Of a stretch of DNA of 64,000 nt, positions 8,620 to 17,333 are shown in pieces. The position numbers and the translations under genes were made by a program. The notes beneath the pieces were generated by a model. It saw nothing but the letters and a program-made list of their open reading frames with translations. It was not told the origin of the DNA and made no database searches. Numbering within the stretch: the first letter of the stretch is position 1; each line of letters opens with the position of its first letter. The DNA is from Bradyrhizobium sp. 149 (lineage in GTDB: Bacteria > Pseudomonadota > Alphaproteobacteria > Rhizobiales > Xanthobacteraceae): assembly GCF_023073915.1 (NCBI RefSeq), contig NZ_JADPKK010000022.1:930001-994000 (forward strand). Reading direction: 5' to 3'.

Positions 8620-9606
8620 ATGAGTGTCGGGCTGATTGGTCTTCTCGACGATATAGCGGCGATTGCAAAAGTGGCAGCAGCCTCGCTCGACGATGTCGCG
8701 AGCCAGACTGCCAAAGCGGGAGCAAAGGCGGCTGGCGTGGTCATCGATGATGCAGCCGTCACCCCGAACTACGTGATCGGCTTTGCCTCGAAACGCGAAC
8801 TGCCGATCGTGGGCAAGATTGCGGTTGGGTCGCTGCGCAATAAATTGCTGATCCTGCTGCCCATTGCCCTGTTGCTTGGTTATTTCCTTCCCGCCGCGGT
8901 CACGCCGCTGCTCATGCTGGGCGGAGCCTTTCTCTGCTACGAGGGCGCCGAGAAGGTGCTCGAAGCTGCGATGCCGCATCATGCGCGCCACCACGAAGCT
9001 CAGCTTCAGCCGCTTGCGTTGAATGGGCCGTCGATTGAGGACGAGAAGGTCGCGAGCGCCATCAAGACGGATTTCATCCTGTCGGCGGAGATCATGGCGA
9101 TCACGCTGGCGGCCATCCCGGCAGGCAGCATCTGGACGCAGGCGCTCGTGCTGGCGCTCGTCGCCATTTTCATCACAATTGGTGTCTACGGGGTGGTCGC
9201 CATGATCGTGAAGGCGGACGATGTTGGCGTGGCCCTTGCGCGGTATGACGGCCCCTCGGTCATTGGCGGCGCAATCCGATTGCTTGGACGTGCGCTCGTC
9301 CGCGGCATGCCTGCCTTTCTGGCAGTGCTGAGCACCATCGGCACCGCCGCGATGATCTGGGTCGGCGGCGGCATCATCCTGCACGGCATCGAACGATACG
9401 GCCCATCGGGGGTCGGCCAAACGGTCCATGCCGCGACCGAGGCTGCCGCGCACCTCCTTCCCTCCATTGCCGGCATCGTCGAATGGTCGGTCGAGGCAGC
9501 CATCTCAGGTGTCATTGGGCTCCTTGTCGGCGCGGTTGCGATACCGGCCGTCGCATACGGTCTTTCACCGCTATGGAAACGGTTTAAGCGGTCGCTGCCG
9601 ACCTGA
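8620..9606 (+). CDS. DUF808 (YedI-like) membrane protein
   Basis: A 328-residue inner membrane protein of the DUF808/YedI family. Diagnostic parts are the LLDDIAAIAKVAAASLDDVA start, DDAAVTPNYVIGFASKRELP, and TPLLMLGGAFLCYEGAEKVLE. Several hydrophobic segments follow to the C terminus. No biochemical function is established for the family. The ATG at 8620 is preferred over the TTG directly before it; AGGGAACAGGA is upstream. The preceding peptidase gene ends 82 bases earlier on the same strand. Confidence 0.85.
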   Translation: MSVGLIGLLDDIAAIAKVAAASLDDVASQTAKAGAKAAGVVIDDAAVTPNYVIGFASKRELPIVGKIAVGSLRNKLLILLPIALLLGYFLPAAVTPLLMLGGAFLCYEGAEKVLEAAMPHHARHHEAQLQPLALNGPSIEDEKVASAIKTDFILSAEIMAITLAAIPAGSIWTQALVLALVAIFITIGVYGVVAMIVKADDVGVALARYDGPSVIGGAIRLLGRALVRGMPAFLAVLSTIGTAAMIWVGGGIILHGIERYGPSGVGQTVHAATEAAAHLLPSIAGIVEWSVEAAISGVIGLLVGAVAIPAVAYGLSPLWKRFKRSLPT

Positions 9607-9636
9607 ACAACGGCGATTTCGGATTGCGAGTCCCGG

Positions 9637-10143
9637 CTACTCCAACAACGTCGTCAACTGCGCGCCTTCGTCCGCCACGAACACCGCGATCAATTCCGCC
9701 GGCTCCGTGGTGCTGGCATTGGCCGAGACCAGATGCGTCGAGCCGGGCGGCTCGAAGAAGGATTGGCCGACGCCGAACGTCTCGACCGGGCCGCCGCCGA
9801 GCTGGGAGCGGATCTCGCCCTTGGTGATGTAGGCGGTAACGGATCCTGCGTGACGATGCGGCCGTGAGAACCCGCCGGGCCCGTAGAACACGCGCACGAT
9901 GGTGACGCGCTTGCCCGGCACGTTCGGCAGCGCGTAGGAGCCAATCGGTTCGACCTTGTCGAGGGGCGAGCTTTCGGCGGCAGTGGCGCAAAGCGGCGAG
10001 AGTGCACCGGATATGGTGTCCATCGTCACCGGCAACGCCTTGCCGATCGCAAGCGCGCAGGCAAACCCGCCGGCGACGGCGATCGCCATCGAACGCGAGG
10101 GCATCGGGCGTTGGGTGGTGGGAAAACTCATTCCTGTCATCAT
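9637..10143 (-). CDS. Exported cupin-domain protein
   Basis: A 168-residue protein with an N-terminal hydrophobic signal or anchor (MAIAVAGGFACALAIGKALP) and a single cupin fold: the first motif is visible as GPGGFSRPHRHAGSVTAYITKGE, the second as FFEPPGSTHLVSANAS. Cupin His/Glu residues would bind a metal. The start overlaps the stop of the AhpD-like gene by four bases (ATGA), so the two are translationally coupled. A paralogue with the same ending pattern (EPAxLxAVFV) lies at 19637-20053. The substrate is unknown. Confidence 0.8.
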   Translation of the reverse strand: MMTGMSFPTTQRPMPSRSMAIAVAGGFACALAIGKALPVTMDTISGALSPLCATAAESSPLDKVEPIGSYALPNVPGKRVTIVRVFYGPGGFSRPHRHAGSVTAYITKGEIRSQLGGGPVETFGVGQSFFEPPGSTHLVSANASTTEPAELIAVFVADEGAQLTTLLE

Positions 10144-10640
10144 GATCTCCTTCCTTGCAATCTGGATGCCGCCGCATTCGCTGCGACCGGCCGGCTCGCC
10201 GGTGTCCAGCGAAACGCCGCACCAAAACGGTTCCAGACGTTGATCGAGGCGACCGCGGAGGTCAGGTAGGTCAGCTCCGTCTCGGAGAATTCACGGCTCG
10301 CCTCGGAATAGACATCCTCGCTGACGCCGGCCGGCAGCAACGTCAGCGCTTCCGCCCAGGCCAGCGCGGCACGTTCACGCGCGGAGAAGATCGGCGCCTC
10401 GCGCCAGACCGCGACCAAATGGAGCTTGTCCACGGGGACGCCGATCCGCTCCGAAAGCAGGACGTGATGCTGCACGCAAAAGGCGCAGCCGTTGATCTGC
10501 GAGGCCCGGAGCTTGACCAGTTCGAGAAGCTGCTTGTCGAGGCCGGCCTTGGCCGCCACCCCGCCGAGCGCCAGCACCAGCTCATACGCATCGGGTGCGA
10601 TCTTCTTGAAATCCCCGTATTCGCTGCGGGCGTGTGACAT
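10140..10640 (-). CDS. Carboxymuconolactone decarboxylase family (AhpD-like) protein
   Basis: A 166-residue protein of the CMD/AhpD family with the redox motif CAFC followed by His (NGCAFCVQHHVLLSERIG), which marks alkylhydroperoxidase-like rather than lactone decarboxylase members. It is the first gene of a two-gene operon with the cupin and is divergent from the MarR regulator, with two palindromic operator-like elements between them. A role in hydroperoxide or quinone stress is inferred from the motif and the MarR neighbour. Confidence 0.88.
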   Translation of the reverse strand: MSHARSEYGDFKKIAPDAYELVLALGGVAAKAGLDKQLLELVKLRASQINGCAFCVQHHVLLSERIGVPVDKLHLVAVWREAPIFSARERAALAWAEALTLLPAGVSEDVYSEASREFSETELTYLTSAVASINVWNRFGAAFRWTPASRPVAANAAASRLQGRRS

Positions 10641-10660
10641 TGCCGTTCACCTCGTGGCAT

Positions 10661-10694
10661 TGTAAGAGTCCTTATACAGTATAAGAGCCCTTAC
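10661..10694. promoter_or_regulatory. Putative MarR operator (paired palindromes)
   Basis: Two nearly identical 12-bp palindromes, TAAGAGTCCTTA (10663-10674) and TAAGAGCCCTTA (10682-10693), lie 19 bp apart; the bases between create a third palindrome CTTATACAGTATAAG (10671-10685). The cluster ends directly before the ATG of the MarR gene and 21 bases from the start of the divergent AhpD-like gene, so bound protein would block both. Confidence 0.75.
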
Positions 10695-11219
10695 ATGTCG
10701 CGCAAGCCGGCTGATATCACGAGATCGCAACCGCGGCGGAAGGTGCCCACGGCTGCCCCGGCGATCCGCGTGCCAGCTCCAGGAGAAGGCAAGCGCGGCG
10801 AGCAGGGCTATCTCGGCTATCTGCTGCGGCAGGCCCACGCCGCAGTCCGTCTGACGATGGAGCGGTCGCTGGCCGATCTCGGTGTCACCTCACCGCAATT
10901 CGCGGTGCTGACCATGCTCAATGCCTATCCGGGCCTCTCGGGCGCCGACGTTGCCCGCCTCACCTTTCTGACGCCCCAGACCGTCGGCGTCATCATCCGC
11001 AATCTCGAACGTGACGGTGCGATTCTGATGACACCCCATCCCGTCCACGGCCGCATCCAGCAATGGACGCTGACACCGCGCGGCGCGACGCTGTTGAAAG
11101 CGTGCCGGGAAAGGGTGATTGCGTTGGAGAAGCGCCTTGCCGCCGGGCTGGATGCCAAGGCCGAAGCAAGCATTCGCCGCTGGCTCGCGAACGTCGCGAT
11201 GGAGTTGCAGGAGGACTAG
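10695..11219 (+). CDS. MarR family transcriptional regulator
   Basis: A 174-residue winged helix-turn-helix protein. The DNA-binding part is recognisable (TSPQFAVLTMLNAYPGLSGADVARLTFLTPQTVGVIIRNLERDG) followed by the wing (PVHGRIQQWTLTPRG), with helices on both sides for dimerisation. The first 35 residues are basic and probably disordered. The gene has almost no 5' leader after the operator cluster, consistent with autorepression. It likely controls the divergent AhpD-like and cupin genes. Confidence 0.9.
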   Translation: MSRKPADITRSQPRRKVPTAAPAIRVPAPGEGKRGEQGYLGYLLRQAHAAVRLTMERSLADLGVTSPQFAVLTMLNAYPGLSGADVARLTFLTPQTVGVIIRNLERDGAILMTPHPVHGRIQQWTLTPRGATLLKACRERVIALEKRLAAGLDAKAEASIRRWLANVAMELQED

Positions 11220-11225
11220 GCGACT

Positions 11226-11411
11226 CTAGTCGCCGCTTCCCCCGTCTCCGCCACCGTCACACCCGCCGACATCCGAGAAATCGCCACCGGAGTCACCGCC
11301 ACCCTGAATGCCGCGGCCAAAGTTCTCGGCAATGATCATCAGGATCACGAGGAACAGTCCGGCGCCGAACGGCCAGGGGTTGGCACGCATAATGTCGAAC
11401 AGCTCCCGCAT
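11226..11411 (-). CDS. Small membrane protein with Gly/Asp-rich tail
   Basis: A 61-residue frame: a short N terminus, one membrane span (PFGAGLFLVILMIIAENF) and a tail of Gly, Asp and Ser repeats (GGGDSGGDFSDVGGCDGG). It ends seven bases from the MarR stop, convergent. No ribosome binding site stands out; an internal ATG seven codons in could be used. Gly-rich tails like this occur in many rhizobial hypothetical proteins. Not recognised. Confidence 0.5.
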   Translation of the reverse strand: MRELFDIMRANPWPFGAGLFLVILMIIAENFGRGIQGGGDSGGDFSDVGGCDGGGDGGSGD

Positions 11412-11495
11412 GCGCGCATCATACGCAGACGGAAGCGAACCGACCGTAAAACGTCACGCTTAAAAATGGGGGTATGCGGCCTGGCGTGACGCGCC

Positions 11496-11747
11496 CTAGC
11501 CGCCCTTCAACACTTTCTTAACCTCGCCGTCCGGCCAGGTCTCGCTTGCGGCAAGCACGCGCACCCGGCTTCCGTCGGTCGCGTTCACCAGCACATGCGA
11601 ACTCACCCGGTCGCCGCTCGGCTCCAGGTGAAGATCAGTCTCGGGCTTCCAGCTCAGCGTCGTCGCGAGATCGCCGGGAAAGATCTGCCATTGCGATCCG
11701 TCGTCCAGCTCGACGACATGGCTTTCGGCGTGTGCACGTATCTTCAT
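11496..11747 (-). CDS. Hypothetical 83-residue protein
   Basis: A soluble protein of 83 residues starting MKIRAHAESHVVELDDGSQW, with alternating hydrophobic residues suggestive of a small beta-barrel. The GGGGTGGA stretch before the ATG at 11747 decides the start; the frame continues upstream but without protein-like sequence. Not recognised. It is followed by nothing on its strand until the Gly/Asp-rich small protein. Confidence 0.6.
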   Translation of the reverse strand: MKIRAHAESHVVELDDGSQWQIFPGDLATTLSWKPETDLHLEPSGDRVSSHVLVNATDGSRVRVLAASETWPDGEVKKVLKGG

Positions 11748-11806
11748 TCCACCCCAAAGTCTTCCCGAAAAAGCGGGCCCCGGCGATCGGCCGGGACCCA
11801 ACTCCG

Positions 11807-12067
11807 TCAGTCGTTGTCGTGATGAATCACGGTCTTGCTGCGATTGCCGAATTCATCTTCCTTCTTGATCACCGTGGTGCGGTCGGCGGGCTCGCGCTCC
11901 TTGATCACGGTGGTGCGGTCGCGATCGCGGTCCCGCTCACGATATTCGTGAGACTGTCCGACCGTCACGCCGCCATCGACCGGACCGACGTGAACGCCGA
12001 CTTCATCGGCAAACGCAGGCGCGGCGACGGCGGTGACCATGGCGGCGGCAAACAGATATTTCCTCAT
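11807..12067 (-). CDS. Small secreted protein with charged repeats
   Basis: An 86-residue exported protein: signal peptide MRKYLFAAAMVTAVAAPAFA, then a mature part with two copies of a DRTTVIK unit (DRTTVIKEREPA, DRTTVIKKEDEFG) in an Arg/Asp/Glu-rich context. The ATG at 12067 is chosen because a purine-rich GGAGGAGGAGAAG lies directly upstream. Similar small exported proteins with VIK repeats are frequent in Bradyrhizobium; the function is unknown. Confidence 0.75.
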   Translation of the reverse strand: MRKYLFAAAMVTAVAAPAFADEVGVHVGPVDGGVTVGQSHEYRERDRDRDRTTVIKEREPADRTTVIKKEDEFGNRSKTVIHHDND

Positions 12068-12202
12068 CTTCTCCTCCTCCAACGTGGTGCTGGGGGAATG
12101 CGGGAGTGCGACAGTTTGTTCCGGGGAACGCAGGCACGTGGTCTATCCCTCCAGTTCCAGGAACCGGGTCACAGCCGCCATGTTTCCCGCTAGAATGGGT
12201 CC

Positions 12203-13432
12203 ATGAAACACGCTGATTCCATAGCCTCTCGCAGCCGCCGCGCTTTGCTTCGATCCACGCTCGGCGCAGCCGCACTCCTCGCATTTCCAACGCGCGTCCT
12301 GGCCGCCCCTCCGGGCTTTGAGGAATGGCGCGAGGGCTTTCGCGCACGTGCCATGGCGAAAGGCATTTCGGCCGCGACCTGGCAGCGCGCGATGGCGCGG
12401 GTCGAGCCCGACATGAGCGTGTTCAAGCAGATGCGCAACCAGCCTGAATTTCATGAGCAGCTCTGGCAATACATCAACCGCCGCGTCTCCGACTGGCGCA
12501 TCATCAACGGCAAGCTCGCGCTGAAGAACAACGAGGCGCTGCTCGCGCGCATCGAGCGCGAGTTCGGCGTCGAGCGCGGCACGCTGCTGGCGCTGTGGGG
12601 CGTCGAGTCCGCCTATGGCGATCCGCTGGTGCAGCAGAACCACATGACGCCGGTGTTTCCCTCGCTCGCCGCGCTCGCCTGGAACGAGCCGCGCCGAAAG
12701 GCCTATTGGGAGACCGAGCTGATCAACGCGCTGCGCATCGTCGACAAGGGCTGGAGCACGCCGGAGCAGATGCAGGGATCCTGGGCCGGCGCGATGGGGC
12801 ATTCGCAATGGATGCCGGAAGTCTGGCTCAATGTCGGCATCGACTATGATGGCGACGGCAAGGTGTCGCCGTTCGGCAAGCCCGACGACGCGCTGGGCTC
12901 GACCGCAAAATATCTGGTCAACCGCGGCAAATGGCACCGCGGCGAGCATTGGGGTTACGAGGTGCGCGCGCCCAGTGAGATGGGCGGAAGCCGCACCTAT
13001 GCGGCATGGCAGGCAGCCGGCGTCACCCGCGCCGATGGCCAGCCGTTTCCGCAAGCCTCCGCATCCGCGCAGATGTGGACGCCGGTTGCGGGCGGGCCGA
13101 CCTTTCTGCTGGGACCGAATTTCAACGCGGTGAAGAGCTACAATCCCTCGATGAACTATGCGCTGGCGATCTGCCATCTCGGCGACCGCTGCCTCGGCGC
13201 GCCGCCCTTCATCCAGCCCTTCCCGGGTTCGGAGCGCGCGCTGACGCTCGCCGAGGTGCAGGAAATGCAGACGCGGTTGACCAAGGCCGGTTTCGACACC
13301 GGCGGCACCGACGGCCGCGTCGGCAACGACACCATGAAGGCGGTCAAGGATTTTCAGCAGCGCGCGGGAATTGCGCCTGCGGACGGCTATGGCGGATTGA
13401 AGGTGCTGGCGAAGCTGCGCCAGGGATCGTAG
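12203..13432 (+). CDS. MltB-type lytic murein transglycosylase with peptidoglycan-binding domain
   Basis: A 409-residue exported enzyme. The N terminus has a possible Tat signal (SRRALLRSTLGAAALLAFP). The SLT_2/MltB catalytic domain follows: GVESAYGDP holds the catalytic Glu, then GSWAGAMGHSQWMPE. A C-terminal peptidoglycan-binding domain covers about residues 345-405 (LTLAEVQEMQTRLTKAGF). It would cleave the glycan strand to form 1,6-anhydromuramyl ends in the periplasm. It is transcribed alone, convergent with the aldolase gene. Confidence 0.92.
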   Translation: MKHADSIASRSRRALLRSTLGAAALLAFPTRVLAAPPGFEEWREGFRARAMAKGISAATWQRAMARVEPDMSVFKQMRNQPEFHEQLWQYINRRVSDWRIINGKLALKNNEALLARIEREFGVERGTLLALWGVESAYGDPLVQQNHMTPVFPSLAALAWNEPRRKAYWETELINALRIVDKGWSTPEQMQGSWAGAMGHSQWMPEVWLNVGIDYDGDGKVSPFGKPDDALGSTAKYLVNRGKWHRGEHWGYEVRAPSEMGGSRTYAAWQAAGVTRADGQPFPQASASAQMWTPVAGGPTFLLGPNFNAVKSYNPSMNYALAICHLGDRCLGAPPFIQPFPGSERALTLAEVQEMQTRLTKAGFDTGGTDGRVGNDTMKAVKDFQQRAGIAPADGYGGLKVLAKLRQGS

Positions 13433-13450
13433 CAAGGATCGTCGGCAGGC

Positions 13451-14248
13451 TCAGTGCCTATACTGCGGCTCCTCAGCATCGAGCTGGCGACGGATCGCCG
13501 CAAGATGCAGCCGGGCCGATTCGGAATCGCCCTCGCGCATCTGCCTGTAGGTTTCGGCGGCGATCGCGTGGTCGACCGGCAGCACCTGTCGCCCCGTCGA
13601 CATCGCCAGCACCTGCACCTCGGCGGCTCGTTCGAGATAGTAGAGATCGTCCCAAGCCTCGGCGATGGTCGGTGCCAGCACCATCACGCCGTGATGCTTC
13701 ATGAAGATGATGTCGGCATCGCCGACGGCCGAGGCGATGCGCGCGCCTTCGCGGTTGTCGAGCGCGAGGCCGTTGTAGTCGCGGTCCACGGCCGTGCGAC
13801 CGTAGAATTTCAGCGCGGTCTGGCCGGCCCAGATCAGCGGATCGCCCTCCGTCATCGACAGCGCCGTGGCGTAGGGCATGTGGGTGTGGAAGGCGACCTT
13901 GGCGCGCGGCAGACGCTTGTGCATCTCGGCATGGATGTAGAACGCGGTTGCCTCGGGCACGCCCTCGCCGTCGAGCACGTTGCCATGGAAGTCGCAGATC
14001 AGCAGTTTTGACGCGGTCAACTCGCGGAAGGCGTAGCCGTAGGGATTGACCAGGAAGAGATCGTCATGGCCCGGCACCACGGCCGAGAAGTGGTTGCAGA
14101 TGCCCTCCTCAAAGCCGTTGCGCGCGGCCATGCGGAAACAGGCAGCGAGGTCCTCGCGCGCACTCCGGATCGTGTCGGTGGCGAGGTCAGGCCGGTTCGA
14201 GCGGAACGGCGCTGGCGCGGATGACGAAGAGTGAAGGCTATGCGCCAT
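13451..14248 (-). CDS. Class II aldolase/adducin family protein
   Basis: A 265-residue protein of the class II aldolase/adducin family (as in fuculose-1-phosphate aldolase). The zinc-binding region is AFHTHMPYATAL, a third His is in FMKHHGVMVL, and NGFEEGICNHFSAVVPG is the family N-terminal signature. The substrate cannot be told; many homologues next to SDR genes act on hydroxy-acids or sugars. It lies 108 bases downstream of the SDR gene on the same strand, so the two may be co-transcribed. Confidence 0.88.
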   Translation of the reverse strand: MAHSLHSSSSAPAPFRSNRPDLATDTIRSAREDLAACFRMAARNGFEEGICNHFSAVVPGHDDLFLVNPYGYAFRELTASKLLICDFHGNVLDGEGVPEATAFYIHAEMHKRLPRAKVAFHTHMPYATALSMTEGDPLIWAGQTALKFYGRTAVDRDYNGLALDNREGARIASAVGDADIIFMKHHGVMVLAPTIAEAWDDLYYLERAAEVQVLAMSTGRQVLPVDHAIAAETYRQMREGDSESARLHLAAIRRQLDAEEPQYRH

Positions 14249-14356
14249 GGCGTAAGGACACCTCTGTCGGTCGGGATCTGCCTGCGTTGTACGGGGGCTG
14301 CGCCTGCGCGTCAGCCCCTGCGGGCGCCACCCTGCCCTTCGCAGCCCGCGCGCGGC

Positions 14357-15166
14357 TTATTGCCGCCGCGGCACGCCACCGGCGTTCATGCCGCCGTCGA
14401 TGACGAGTTCGCTGCCCGTGACGTAGCGCGAGGCATCGGAGGCCAGATACAGCACGCCGGAGGCAATCTCGGCGGCCTGGCCGGCGCGGCCGAGCGGCGT
14501 GACGACGCGCGCGCGCTCCTCCGGATCGATCGGCGCATTGCCCTGGTTTCCGGTCGCCCCGGTCGGGATCTTGCCCCAGATCGGTGTGTCGATGATGCCA
14601 GGATGGACGGAGTTGACACGGATGCCGTCGCCGGCTGCCGCACACTCCATCGCGATCGATTTTGCGAACAGCCGCACGCCGCCCTTCGTCGCCGAATAGG
14701 CCGACAGCCCGGGCGAGCCGCGCAGGCCCGCGAGCGAGGACATCATAATGATCGAGCCGCCGCCGGTCTTGCGCATCAAGGGCAGGCAATGCTTGACCGA
14801 GAGAAAGACGCCGTCGAGGTTGATCGCGTTCTGCTTGCGCCAGTCGCTGAGCGTCATGTCGACGATCGAGGGCACGGCAATGCCGATGCCGGCGTTGGAG
14901 ACGAGAATATCGAGCCGGCCGAAGCGCTCCGCGACCTCGGCGACGATCTCGATCCAGCGCTCTTCGCTGGTGACGTCCTGCTCCAGGAAAATCGCCTTGC
15001 CGCCGGCCTTGGTGATGCGATTGGCGAGCTCGGGGCCTCTCAGCTCGTCGATATCGGTGGCAATGACGGTGGCGCCCTCGCGCACGAATAGCTCGACGAT
15101 GGCCTCGCCAATTCCGGAGGCACCGCCGGTCACCAGCGCGACCTTGCCCTCAACCTGCCCTGCCAT
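14357..15166 (-). CDS. SDR family oxidoreductase
   Basis: A 269-residue classical short-chain dehydrogenase: TGGASGIG cofactor loop, DIDE after the second strand (Asp there favours NAD over NADP), NAG at strand four, and catalytic Ser...YSATK with Tyr and Lys. The start at 15166 is preferred because AAGGGAG lies seven bases upstream; a GTG two codons earlier sits inside that site. It is encoded between recJ and the aldolase on the minus strand. The substrate is unknown. Confidence 0.9.
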   Translation of the reverse strand: MAGQVEGKVALVTGGASGIGEAIVELFVREGATVIATDIDELRGPELANRITKAGGKAIFLEQDVTSEERWIEIVAEVAERFGRLDILVSNAGIGIAVPSIVDMTLSDWRKQNAINLDGVFLSVKHCLPLMRKTGGGSIIMMSSLAGLRGSPGLSAYSATKGGVRLFAKSIAMECAAAGDGIRVNSVHPGIIDTPIWGKIPTGATGNQGNAPIDPEERARVVTPLGRAGQAAEIASGVLYLASDASRYVTGSELVIDGGMNAGGVPRRQ

Positions 15167-15211
15167 CTTCACTCCCTTTTTTATTGTTTGCTTTTTAGTT
15201 GTTTGCCGGAC

Positions 15212-17053
15212 CTATCTAATCATGGATGGTCCCTTGTCGGGTAGCGCGACGTCGGTGACACGGAATTGCACACGCTCGGCGCCCTGGTAGCGATCGACCG
15301 ATAATGATCCCGCGACATGCAATTGCTGGCCGCGATTGGCAACAAGCGCGTTGCCGAGCTTTTGTCCGACCGAACGGAACGCGATGCCGTTGACGATGGC
15401 GCCGTCGCCCGACTTGAAGCGTAGCCTCAGATGCGCCTGTCCGACCTCGTCGGCATAGACGAGCTGGTGCGCCGGCAGCGCCAGCACGACTTCCGGATTG
15501 CCGCTGCCGAATGGACCTGCGCGGTTGAGCGTTGTTGCAAGCTCCGTCGTCACGGCACGCGCGGAGACCGCGCCGTCGATATAGAGCTCGTTGACGTGGC
15601 GGGCCTCGGCAACATCGCGCGCCAGCGCATTCTCGAGGTAGGCGCGAAACTCGGCGAGCTTTTCCTTCCGCAGCGTCACGCCCGCAGCCATCGCGTGGCC
15701 GCCGCCCTTGAGCAGAATGCCGTCGGCGACCGCCTGCCGCACCGCCTTGCCGAGATCGACGCCGGCAATCGAGCGGCCGGAGCCGGTGCCGATGCCGCCG
15801 GGCTCCAGCGCGATCGCGAAGGCGGGCCGCGAGAACTTCTCCTTCAACCGGGACGCAACGAGACCGACCACGCCGGGATGCCAGCCTTCGGAGGCCGTCA
15901 CGATCACGCCGATCTTGTCCTCGAAGCCGATCGAGGCCAGCGCCTCGGCTTCGGCCTGCGCTTCGGCGGCCTGCTCGATGACACGGCGCTCGCTGTTGAG
16001 GCGGTCGAGCTCGGCCGCGACCCGCGCGGCCTCGACGCTGTCACCCTCCAGGAGCAGCCGCACGCCCAGATCGGCGCGGCCGATGCGGCCGCCAGCGTTG
16101 ATGCGCGGTCCCAGCATGAAGCCGAGATGCCAGGCATCCGGCGGGCCGTTGAGCCGCGCCACGTCCATCAGCGCGGTGTGGCCGACATGGTCGCGCCGCC
16201 GCATCGCGATCAGGCCCTTGGCGACGAAGGCGCGGTTGAGACCGATCAGCGGCGCGACATCGGCAACCGTGCCGAGCGCGACGTGATGCAGCATGCCGAG
16301 CAGATCGGGCTCGGGCATCTCCGCATTCCAGAACCCGCGCTGGCGCAATTCACGATTGACCGCGACCAGCGTCACCAGCACGAGCCCAACGGCGGCGAGA
16401 TAGCCTAAGCCGGAGAGATCGTCGAGCCGGTTCGGATTGACCAGCGCGTCGACCTCCGGCAGCTCCGTGCCGGCCTGATGGTGGTCGATCACGACCACGG
16501 ACATGCCGAGACGCTTTGCTTCGGCGAGCGGCTCGATGCTGGTGGTGCCGCAATCGACGGTGACGAGCAGCGTGGCGCCCTTGGCGGCCAGCGCACGCAC
16601 GGCTTCCGTGTTGGGCCCGTAGCCCTCAAAGATGCGGTCGGGAATGTGGATCAGCGGATCGAGCCCGCAATGGCGCAGATGCCAGGCCAGCAGCGCCGCC
16701 GAAGTCGCGCCGTCAACATCGTAATCGCCGAAGATCGCGACCTTCTCGCCGTTCGCTGCGGCATCCGCGATCCGCTTCGCGGCGGCCTCCATCTCCGTCA
16801 CCGTGAACGGGTCCGGCAGAAGCTTGCGGATGGTTGGATCGAGGAAATCCGCGACAGCATCGATGTCGACACCGCGCCCCGCCAGCACCCGCGCCAGCAG
16901 CTCAGGCAATTGGTGCCGCTGCACGATGGCAAGCGCCTTCGCCGCCCCGCGCGCGTCCAGCCGGTCGCGCCAGAGCTTGTCGGTGAGCGAACGTGCCACT
17001 CCCAGGAACGCCTGGGGCGCTTCGACGGGCAAGGCGGTGGCGGGCGGCGTCAT
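15212..17053 (-). CDS. recJ: Single-stranded-DNA-specific exonuclease RecJ
   Basis: A 613-residue 5'-3' single-strand exonuclease used in recombination and mismatch repair. The DHH-family motifs are intact: FGDYDVDGATSAALL, VTVDCGT, VIDHHQ, and the DHHA1 motif GGGHAMAAGV, followed by an OB-fold C terminus. The ATG at 17053 gives MTPPATALPVEAPQ; the frame is open for 31 more codons that look non-conserved. In many alphaproteobacteria recJ sits beside glpX and hom, which here lie about 25 kb away on the same strand. Confidence 0.95.
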   Translation of the reverse strand: MTPPATALPVEAPQAFLGVARSLTDKLWRDRLDARGAAKALAIVQRHQLPELLARVLAGRGVDIDAVADFLDPTIRKLLPDPFTVTEMEAAAKRIADAAANGEKVAIFGDYDVDGATSAALLAWHLRHCGLDPLIHIPDRIFEGYGPNTEAVRALAAKGATLLVTVDCGTTSIEPLAEAKRLGMSVVVIDHHQAGTELPEVDALVNPNRLDDLSGLGYLAAVGLVLVTLVAVNRELRQRGFWNAEMPEPDLLGMLHHVALGTVADVAPLIGLNRAFVAKGLIAMRRRDHVGHTALMDVARLNGPPDAWHLGFMLGPRINAGGRIGRADLGVRLLLEGDSVEAARVAAELDRLNSERRVIEQAAEAQAEAEALASIGFEDKIGVIVTASEGWHPGVVGLVASRLKEKFSRPAFAIALEPGGIGTGSGRSIAGVDLGKAVRQAVADGILLKGGGHAMAAGVTLRKEKLAEFRAYLENALARDVAEARHVNELYIDGAVSARAVTTELATTLNRAGPFGSGNPEVVLALPAHQLVYADEVGQAHLRLRFKSGDGAIVNGIAFRSVGQKLGNALVANRGQQLHVAGSLSVDRYQGAERVQFRVTDVALPDKGPSMIR

Positions 17054-17333
17054 GAACAGCGGTTGGTTTGAGGAACCTGGGAGCCGGAGGTAGCGCATAC
17101 GCCCGGCCGGCGGGACGATTGGCCCGGAATCCTCCGGGATTTGCAATGTCTGCGCCGCACAAAGCAGTGGATTGCCGATTCGCTACGCGGACTGACTATC
17201 ATTTGAGCATTCCGCAAAACAGCAAATTAAGCAGGCGTTAGGCGGAATCTTCGAAAAAGACTCGTATTCGATCTGTCAGTGATTGTTCCGGGTTCGTTGC
17301 AGATCAGACCTCATTGCCAAGGGAAGTCCCCCG

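Noticed and set aside
17054..17146. Longer RecJ start at 17146
   Set aside because: The 31 added residues are Pro/Arg-rich and unlike the known N terminus; the ATG at 17053 is more typical.
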